From: Eleusine coracana subsp. coracana | Lineage: Eukaryota; Streptophyta; Magnoliopsida; Poales; Poaceae | DNA: 64,000 bases | Direction: 5' to 3' | NCBI GenBank assembly: GCA_032690845.1 | Contig: CM064423.1 | Coordinates: 28,418,044-28,482,043 of the forward strand | Part shown: positions 57,445 through 64,000 of the stretch, piece after piece | How positions within the stretch are numbered: position 1 is the stretch's first letter | Layout of the letters: every line of letters begins with the position of its first letter | Notes under the pieces: model-generated | Told to the model about the DNA's origin: nothing | The model's input: the letters and a program-made list of their open reading frames with translations, nothing else | The model's database searches: none | Program-made: the position numbers and the translations under genes

Positions 57445-57815
57445 CCTCCACTAGCAATGGATGTGATAGGTGTTATAATATTGATATTGATGCTTGCGCC
57501 ACTAATGTTAAATTGATGATTTAAGCAAGCAAGTGAAGGCTCTTGAAAGCAAAATAAAATATGAGAAAAATGTTGTTGATGATGAAAAGGCTAAGTACGC
57601 AAGAGGTGCATACTCATACACTAGGCACCCCAATGTCATGGATGGCGTTGGATATGTAGAGGGTGCTAAGAACAATGCTAGGGAGAACAAGAATAGGAAG
57701 GAATTCCTTAAGTTCACCAAGGAAGGATCATACCAAAAGAAGCAAACCAAGAACATGAACACTAACCAATCTTCTTTTGTTAATGATTCTCATGCTAATG
57801 TGCCTAATGCCACTG
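57445..57815 (+). pseudogene. SIRE-type copia gag, second part
   Basis: It continues the interrupted gag: CDRCYNIDIDACATN-like text, then 57533 onward ALESKIKYEKNVVDDEKAKY and ARGAYSYTRHPNVMDGVGYV, the characteristic SIRE gag C-terminal motif. It ends at about 57815 where Athila LTR sequence begins; the protease and pol of this element are absent from the window. The exact join is uncertain within some tens of bases. Confidence 0.7.
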
Positions 57816-57819
57816 TGGC

Positions 57820-58137
57820 TGGGCCCTCCTGGCTTGTGCTTCCTCAGGGTGGCTGCGAGGTGGGTCCTCATCCCAGATGTCGAGGTCATTTTGTGTGTTT
57901 CTTCGGTGTAGTACTAAACATGGGCCCTTCAATCCATGTGCTCTCTCCTGATTGGCTGAAGGTGTGTTTTCTCCCTTAATTACTTATGTTTTATTAATAC
58001 TCTGTGTTAAATCACATGCATACACATAATCACCAAAACTTGTGGAATTTGTTAGTAATAAACTCCTACCACTAGTTGGTTATTTATTTTGTAGTTTTTA
58101 TGCAAGCAAATGACGGTCATATTTAGGACCGTCAACA
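57820..58137 (-). repeat. Athila 3' LTR fragment (U3 start only)
   Basis: On the minus strand it starts TGTTGACGGTCCTAAATATG at 58137, right after a purine tract, and keeps GAGTTTATTACTAACAAATT shared with the 44053 LTR. It is lost near 57820, where copia gag begins, so most of the LTR is deleted. Confidence 0.65.
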
Positions 58138-58155
58138 AGCTTCCCCACACTTAGC
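58138..58155 (-). other. Polypurine tract
   Basis: The minus strand reads GCTAAGTGTGGGGAAGCT directly before TGTTGACGG. Confidence 0.75.
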
Positions 58156-59560
58156 CTTTGCTCGTCCTCGAGTAAAGAACAAAAGACTAAGTATAATCAT
58201 AACTTCCCATGGTACAATACTACCATGCAAATTATTCCATATCATACCTATATCCATGAATATGTAGGTGTCTATCATGTTACCTTGGCGGTTGACGAAT
58301 GGAATAGTCTTGACTTCAGATTACTTGCCTCCTTCTGCTATGTAACTTGGGTTTTCAAAAAGATTTTTTTTTCAAATAGAGCATAGCCATACTCCTCAAA
58401 TGATTCTCTCAAGGCACTCAATGTGTATTTTCCTGACCAAGGCACTTGACTTTGCCTTTTTCATCCTACCTCTAATTTATTTTGGCTTATGTGGTGCTCA
58501 GGGTAAGGGATAAAAGAAGGCATACTGGAGTCTCATATATTACTAAGTCAAAGACCGGATCCACAGAGAAATCAAGTTATGAATTATGACCAAACATGTG
58601 CACACACCTATGGATGGATAATGGATACTCCTATTTGAAATGACCTCTCTCTCTTTTTGTTGATTCACTGTAGAGAACATGGCTATCTCTTTTTCTTTTT
58701 CTTTCTTCTTTCCCTTTTTTTTAGGCCATGACTCTTTTGCATAAATATTTAGAGAGATCACGACAAAAAAATAGAGTGGTTTATGAAATGGCAGCAATAT
58801 GATGGTGGGTGTGCACATGATCTTAATCAATAAAACATAACTAGTTTCATACAGGGGTCACAACAATTTGACAAAGTTCAATGAAACTACAAGCAACATA
58901 TGTGTAAGGTTTCTCAAGAAAATCATCATATGGCTTTGGTAGGAAAATTATGTCATTGAGGAGTAGGCATATTTTTACAAAATTCCCAAGTACATAAGCA
59001 TAAGATCAAGGTTTCATTTGTCAAACCATATCTCATAATTCAACAACCTAGGTGACATGCTTTCCTAATATATTTTCCATGAACAACAGGTATATGAATT
59101 AGGAATAAGGAGCATGCAAGTCAACCAAATTGAAGCATGATCATGGAGATACACAAGGATTCAAAAAAAATTTATTTTGAGTTGATTTTAATAATTATGC
59201 TAACGTAAATTCAACTAAAAAATCAGAGGGGATGAGAGATAGGATGTGCAAACCAGCACTCTAAAGAAAGGGGAGGCCGAGAGGTGCCAGGATTGGGTCG
59301 CCCGACCATGGGGTCGGTCGACTTGCTTCTGGGCCAAATGGCCTCGCTCTTTGACGTCTCGGTCTTTGTTGCGTCTTGTTGCATGTTGTTGAGGTGCTTT
59401 TCTCTGTTTGTGTGTTGATGTTCCCAAAAGCCTCCCTCACACTTGTTCCTTGACCTGGATCTTTATTCAAAATAGACAAACAAGTGGAAGCAAAAACTCT
59501 ACCGGTATGACTGCCGGAGTGTCACATATCTAAGGAAGTTCGAAGATGAAGCAAGTAGAG
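58156..59560 (-). other. Non-coding 3' region of the minus Athila element
   Basis: It is homologous in parts to 49641-51122 (inverted), with no credible ORF. Confidence 0.65.
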
Positions 59561-60790
59561 TTATGGTAATGCATTGAAGTCAATTAATTCAATAACATCT
59601 ACGTCTTCATCTAGAATTTTATCGGGTTCTAAGAAAACTTTTAGGCGTTGGCCATTTACCTTAAAGTGGTTGCCATCGTCGTTCTTGATTGTGATTGCTC
59701 CGTATGAGGCGGCGTCAACGACGGTGAAAGGCCCTTCCCATTTACTTCTAAGCTTCCCATGCCCGAAAAGCTTCACTCTAGAATTGAAGAGCAACACCTT
59801 ATCACCTTGCTTGAATTCTTTTTTCTTGATCTTCTTGTCGTGCCATCTCTTAGTCTTTTCTTTATATGTCTTGGCACTATGATAGGCTTTGCTTCTCCAT
59901 TCTTCTAGCTCAGAAATCTGCATTTTTCTATGCCGTCCGGCTTCATCTAGGTTCATGTTCCACTTTCGGATGGCCCAGTGTGCTCGATGCTCCAACTCAA
60001 CTGGCAAGTGGCATGTTTTCCCATAGACAAGCTGATAAGGTGACATGCCAATTGGAGTTTTATATGTAGTCCTATATGCCCAAAGTGTGTCAGGTAACTT
60101 CAACTTCCAACCTTTCCCCATCTCTTGGACTGTCTTCTGCAGAATATTCTTGATTTTCTTGTTGGACGTTTCTGCTTGGCCACGTGCCTGAAGATAGTAT
60201 GGTGTTGCAATATTGTGCTAGGCTCCAAGCTCCTTCAAAAAGCTTCAAAAGGTCTTATCAATGAAATGAGACCCTCCGTCACTTATCACCATCCTAGGTG
60301 TTCCAAAACGAGGCAAGATAACCTCGTGGAACATCTTGCGGGCATGCTTGGCGTCGGCTGCTCGACAAGGCATAGCTTCTACCCATTTGGACACATAGTC
60401 AACAGCCACCAAGATGTACTCACTGTCGTAGGACTCTAGGAAGGGTCCCATGAAGTCAATGCCCCAGACATCAAATAGTTCCACTTGAAGGTTGTATGTC
60501 AGTGGCATTGCATCTCGAGCAGTGATGCCTCCATGCTTCTGGCATCTCCAGCATCTTCGAATGAATTCTCTTGTCTTCATACATGGTTGGCCAAAAGAAC
60601 CCACTCTACCAGATTTTTGCCTGTGTACGGAATGCACCATAGTGCCCGCCATATGGAGCTGCATGACACTTCTCGATGATCTTGGTTGCTTCAGTTGTTG
60701 GCACACATCTTCTCAATAGTCCGTCTGCACAGACCCTGTAGAGGTACGGATCATCCCACAAAATGCAATCTACTCTCGTAGATGAGCTTC
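59561..60790 (-). pseudogene. Athila integrase
   Basis: The zinc region reads EKCHAAPYGGHYGAFRTQAK with CQKHGG following. The core has VWGIDFMGPFLESYDSEYIL (first Asp), GTPRMVISDGGSHFIDKTF (second Asp) and GQAETSNKKIKNILQ (Glu) at about 60180-60130. The C-terminus (60121-59561) has ALWAYRT-type text, [20 protein letters not shown] and [20 protein letters not shown]. Breaks: a stop and frame change around 60125-60245, where YYLQAR replaces the usual YHPQTS. This is the best-preserved integrase here, but not intact. Confidence 0.85.
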
Positions 60791-61002
60791 TTCTTGTTGT
60801 CCCCTGGTGGTACATACCCTGAAACCATGAAGTTCACAATGTTTGCATACTAGGGGTTGGAGTCTGTCACTTTCAGCAGCATGTCGTCTCGTAGGAAGTC
60901 GTTTATGGGTAACTCTTGCATGTTAGTGACTTGCATATGAGATAAAGGATCTGCTACAGAATTTTCTACTCCTTTATTATCTGTGATCTCAAGGTCAAAT
61001 TC

Positions 61003-62105
61003 TTAGAGTAGAAGAATCCATCTAATTAGCCTTGGTTTAGCATCTTTTTTCGTGAGCAAGTATTTTAATGCGACATGGTCAGAGTAAACAATAACCTTTG
61101 CTCCAACTAAATAAGATCTGAACTTATAGATAGCAAAAACAATAGCAAGGAGCTCTTTTTTAATTGTTGCATAATTAAGTTGAGCTCCTGACAAGGTTTT
61201 GCTAGCGTAGGCTATTGCATGATGCATCTTATCCTTGGTTTGGCCCAGGACAGCCACAACGGCATAATCACTAGCATCACACATGATTTCGAATGGCAGC
61301 GTCCATACAGGGGGTTGGATGATTAGAGCTGAGATGAGCGCCTTCTTAAGGGTATTAAAAGCTTTAAGGCACTCATCATCGAAATCAAAGGCAACATCCT
61401 TAGCTAATAGGCTCGTGAGGGGTCTAGAGATTTGAGAAAAATCTTTTATAAAGCGCCTATAGAACCCTGCATGACCCAGAAAGCTTCGGATCCCCTTAAC
61501 ATTAACTGGAGGTGGCAACTGTTCTATAACTTCTATCTTTGCCTTATCCACCTCTATCCCCCTCTCAGACACAAGGTGTCCTAGAACGATGCCCTCTCGT
61601 ACCATGAAGTGACACTTCTCCCAGTTAAGCACTAGGTCCTTCTCTTGGCACCTTTGTAAGACCTTGTCCAATTCTCGAGACAGTGATCAAAAGTTTTTCC
61701 ATAGACAGAAAAGTCATCCATGAAAACTTCCATAATTTCCTCAATCATGTCAGAGAAAATGGACATCATGCACCTTTGGAATGATGCGGGTGCATTGCAT
61801 AACACAAAAGACATACGCCGATTCGCGTAAGTTCCATAAGGACACGTAAAGGTGGTCTTACTTTGATCATCAGGATGGATGGGAATTTGATGATAGCCAG
61901 AATACCCATCAAGGAAACAAAAGGAGGAATCATTAGCAAGCCGCTCCAACATTTCATCAATGAAGGGGAGCGGAAAATGATCCTTCTTTGTTGCCTTGTT
62001 GAGTTTCCTAAAATCAATGCACATCCTCCATCCTGTGACGGTTCATTGTGGAATCAACTAATTTTTGTTGTTCCTAACTACCGTCATGCCTCCCTTCTTA
62101 GGTAC
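61003..62105 (-). pseudogene. Athila reverse transcriptase and RNase H
   Basis: RT: MCIDFRKLNKATKKDHFPLP, FCFLDGYSGYHQIPIHPDDQ and VFMDDFSVYGK (62024-61632). A small indel near 61675 shifts to 61671-61003, with [19 protein letters not shown] and [20 protein letters not shown]. RNase [29 protein letters not shown] and [16 protein letters not shown] stop after RWILLL precedes the linker to integrase. Confidence 0.88.
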
Positions 62106-62629
62106 TACCTGAACGGGGCTAACCCACTCACTATATGGCACAGGATAAATAATCCGGCATGAAGGAGTTTCAATACCTCCTTCTTTACTACCTCTCGCAT
62201 TGCGTTGTTTAGCCTCCTTTGGGGCTCCCTAGAAGGCAAGCATTCAGGGTCAAGGGGAATGCGATGGGTGCAAAGAGCGGGACTAATCCCTTTAAGGTCT
62301 TGGAGTGAGTAGCCAAGGACAGAGCGATGCTTTTCTAAGACGGCTATGAGTCTATTGGTTTCTTCATCAGACAGTTTGTCACTTATGATGACAGGGGCCT
62401 CTATGTCGTCATTTAGGAAAGCGTAGCGTAGGCCTGGGGGCAAAGGTTTAAGCTCAATTGCAGGCTGTGATGGTAAGCTTTCTTTGGGGAGTTCAAAGAT
62501 TTCTTTCATTTCATCCTCCTCCTCTACAAAATTCTCCGCGCCTTGCTCAAGGATAGAATCAGGAGAGTCAAAGGGGAGAATGGCCATCACTTCTTCAACT
62601 AGCTCACACTCAGGATGAGGTTCCGCCAA
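62105..62629 (-). CDS. Athila pre-RT region (gag-pol linker and RT N-terminus)
   Basis: The acidic segment EVMAILPFDSPDSILEQGAE is followed by IELKPLPPGLRYAFLNDDIE and LEKHRSVLGYSLQDLKGISP, the standard lead-in to Athila RT, then REPQRRLNNAMREVVKKEVL. The open fragment continues the polyprotein; the RT core follows in another frame. Confidence 0.75.
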   Translation of the reverse strand: MAEPHPECELVEEVMAILPFDSPDSILEQGAENFVEEEDEMKEIFELPKESLPSQPAIELKPLPPGLRYAFLNDDIEAPVIISDKLSDEETNRLIAVLEKHRSVLGYSLQDLKGISPALCTHRIPLDPECLPSREPQRRLNNAMREVVKKEVLKLLHAGLFILCHIVSGLAPFR

Positions 62630-62983
62630 AGAATTTTTCGCTCGAACAAACAGAACTGAAAGGGTGTCTCTCCCGAGTTTTATGTCGAGGTTTCCTAGTG
62701 GAGGAACATCTAAGAGAAGTTTCTCTAAACGATGTTAGATCAAAAGATCAAAGTCATAGACTTCGTAAACATGGAAATCTAGGATGGCCTCGACATCTCC
62801 GTGCCTAATGGTCACGTTTCGTATAATCCCATATCCTTCTAGGATAGCACCAGACTAGCTCTTGAAGCATTTATTGGTCAGGGCTAAAGGTTCATCGCCT
62901 GGCAGGGCGAAAGCAAGGGAATCAGACATTATGTTTTCTCCGACCGTGGGATTATAAAGAGAATCTACATCGGTCCTCCTTAT
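62630..62983 (-). pseudogene. Protease-like region between Athila gag and RT, degraded
   Basis: One frame gives SLYNPTVGENIMSDSLAFAL, parallel to LYNPTIGANIIYSAF at 46340-46400. The position is where retropepsin should lie, but no Asp-Ser/Thr-Gly box is seen. Later text (GDVEAILDFHVYEVYDFDLL) resembles the end of the protease domain. Stops interrupt it. Confidence 0.55.
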
Positions 62984-64000
62984 TTAAAGATGAATAGTTG
63001 AAGGGGCTGAACTAATCCGAAGGATATTAGGAGAATTCTCAACTTCCCTCAACCATTCATCACTTAGAATGGAGGTTAACTCCTTCACACTCCCCTTTAG
63101 GAAGTATTCTTCGAGGGGATCGGGGAGGGAAGAAGGTACCGAAGGCTTCTTCTCACAGCAATAATTCGAGGTATTCCCATAGTCATCAAATAGATTATCC
63201 TCGAATTCAAAAGTGAACTCCAAAGGCGGAATTTCTTTCTCCCTTGGTGTTCGTGGTTCGGGCAAGGGCTCAATAGCTGAAGCTTGGGATAAACAAGGTG
63301 AAGGCTTGGGTTCGGCTAAAGAGGTTTCCTCGCAGGTAGTCTTGATGTTATCCTTTGGTGGTTCAGGAAGGTCCTCGATGAAGGAAGTGTTTTCTAGAAT
63401 ATGATTTAGAAGGTCCTTACATTCTATCATGGTCTTGTGTGCAAATGAACCTCCAGCGGAGATATGAAGATATAGGGCAGACTCCTTGTTAAGACCCAGA
63501 CAAAAGTGTTGTAAAAACACATGGTCAGGTATAGACAATTCCGGGCCGAACTGAATTAAGATCAAAAATCGGGCCCAGGCTGCACCTATGGATTCCTTCT
63601 CATGCTGCTGAAAGCAGAGGATTTCCCTTCGTAGAGACGTGATACGGGATAAAGGAAAGGAAGCAAGACAAAATTTGTCTCTTAGTTCTATCCAATCACC
63701 GTTCATACTTCCTACGGTATGAGTGTACCATTGTTTCGCTTTCTCTATGAGAGAAAAAGGAAACAATTTCCACTTTAAGGTTTCTTGTGTCGTGCCCAAA
63801 ATCATCAGACACGAGCTCAATTGCTCAAACTCCCGCAGATGGTGGTATGGGTTTTCATGGTCAAGCTCGGAGAAGGATTGCTCCCGAACCATGGCTATAA
63901 AGCCAGGGTGGAGTTCATAGCCAGATGCACGAATTGGGTTCGCAGAGGGAGGTAGCTCACAAAACTCGCCCTTCGGAGCAGAGAATCGGTATAAAGATTG
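62984..64000 (-). CDS. Athila gag, 5' end outside window
   Basis: The frame 63892-62984 is open for 302 codons and continues upstream past 63892, where translated text GYELHPGFIAMV matches 45390-45420, so the true start lies beyond the window. Motifs: YHHLREFEQLSSCLMILGTT, WKLFPFSLIEKAKQWYTHTV, FPLSRITSLRREILCFQQHE and LYLHISAGGSFAHKT. The C-terminal linker is acidic with DYGNTSNYCCEKKPS; no CCHC knuckle is visible. It is the most intact gag in the window. The last frame stops at 62984 where 46260-46551 reads on. Confidence 0.8.
   Translation of the reverse strand, partial: QSLYRFSAPKGEFCELPPSANPIRASGYELHPGFIAMVREQSFSELDHENPYHHLREFEQLSSCLMILGTTQETLKWKLFPFSLIEKAKQWYTHTVGSMNGDWIELRDKFCLASFPLSRITSLRREILCFQQHEKESIGAAWARFLILIQFGPELSIPDHVFLQHFCLGLNKESALYLHISAGGSFAHKTMIECKDLLNHILENTSFIEDLPEPPKDNIKTTCEETSLAEPKPSPCLSQASAIEPLPEPRTPREKEIPPLEFTFEFEDNLFDDYGNTSNYCCEKKPSVPSSLPDPLEEYFLKGSVKELTSILSDEWLREVENSPNILRISSAPSTIHL

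Larger units (their letters stand above)
58138..64000 (-). mobile_element. Athila-type Ty3/gypsy element, 5' end outside window
   Basis: Minus-strand order: gag (64000-62984), protease-like region, pre-RT, RT, RNase H, integrase, non-coding 3' region, purine tract 58155-58138 and truncated LTR. It is the same family as 44053-52391 but retains the integrase segment that copy has lost. Stops and frameshifts interrupt it. Confidence 0.85.

Overview
The window is plant nuclear DNA, most likely from a grass (rice-like), made almost entirely of nested LTR retrotransposons. I see no intact host gene, rRNA gene, tRNA gene or CRISPR array. The evidence is Ty3/gypsy polyproteins of the CRM, Athila and Tat types, a SIRE-type Ty1/copia gag, primer-binding sites (PBS) matching tRNA-iMet and tRNA-Asp, and purine tracts (PPT) followed by TG...CA repeats. 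CRM-clade elements are typical of grass centromeres, so a (peri)centromeric or heterochromatic origin is plausible but inferred. Identifications come from remembered family motifs; no search was run.

Layout. 1-3369: 3' part of a plus-strand CRM element (RT, RNase H, integrase, 3' LTR) sitting in an Athila-like element. 3370-30457: minus-strand Athila-like array of two internal regions sharing one 2.4 kb LTR (8416-10827). Both internal regions carry gag-protease and an ATHILA ORF-1-like ORF, and neither has RT or integrase. The second is interrupted by a 13 kb inverted pair of CRM halves (16318-29382) joined tail to tail across an 11-bp spacer. 30458-35786: minus-strand Tat-like gypsy element (gag, protease, RT, extra RNase H, start of integrase). 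35792-36715: solo CRM LTR with a CTCAT target-site duplication (TSD). 36721-37834: decayed plant-mobile-domain (PMD) gene on the minus strand with an apparent TATA box and intron. 37847-43720: non-coding LTR element with a tRNA-Asp-like PBS. 43816-53466: a Tat-type LTR split by a full-length Athila element (44053-52391, TSD GTCTA). 53467-57815: SIRE-type copia LTR end, PBS and gag, interrupted by a solo LTR (55899-57444). 57820-64000: minus-strand Athila element, its 3' LTR truncated and its gag running to the window edge.

Inferred nesting: the Tat-type LTR lies within the copia LTR; the non-coding element and the Athila element 44053-52391 inserted into that Tat sequence; the Athila tandem lies in the minus Tat integrase; CRM copies are the youngest layer. 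Every coding region has frameshifts, nonsense codons or truncation.

Most interesting: the CRM palindrome; the shared-LTR Athila tandem lacking RT/integrase but with a TATA box before its accessory ORF; and a 14-16 bp perfect palindrome (TGCGCCGATCGGCGCA) scattered through that Athila family, even in its gag linker.
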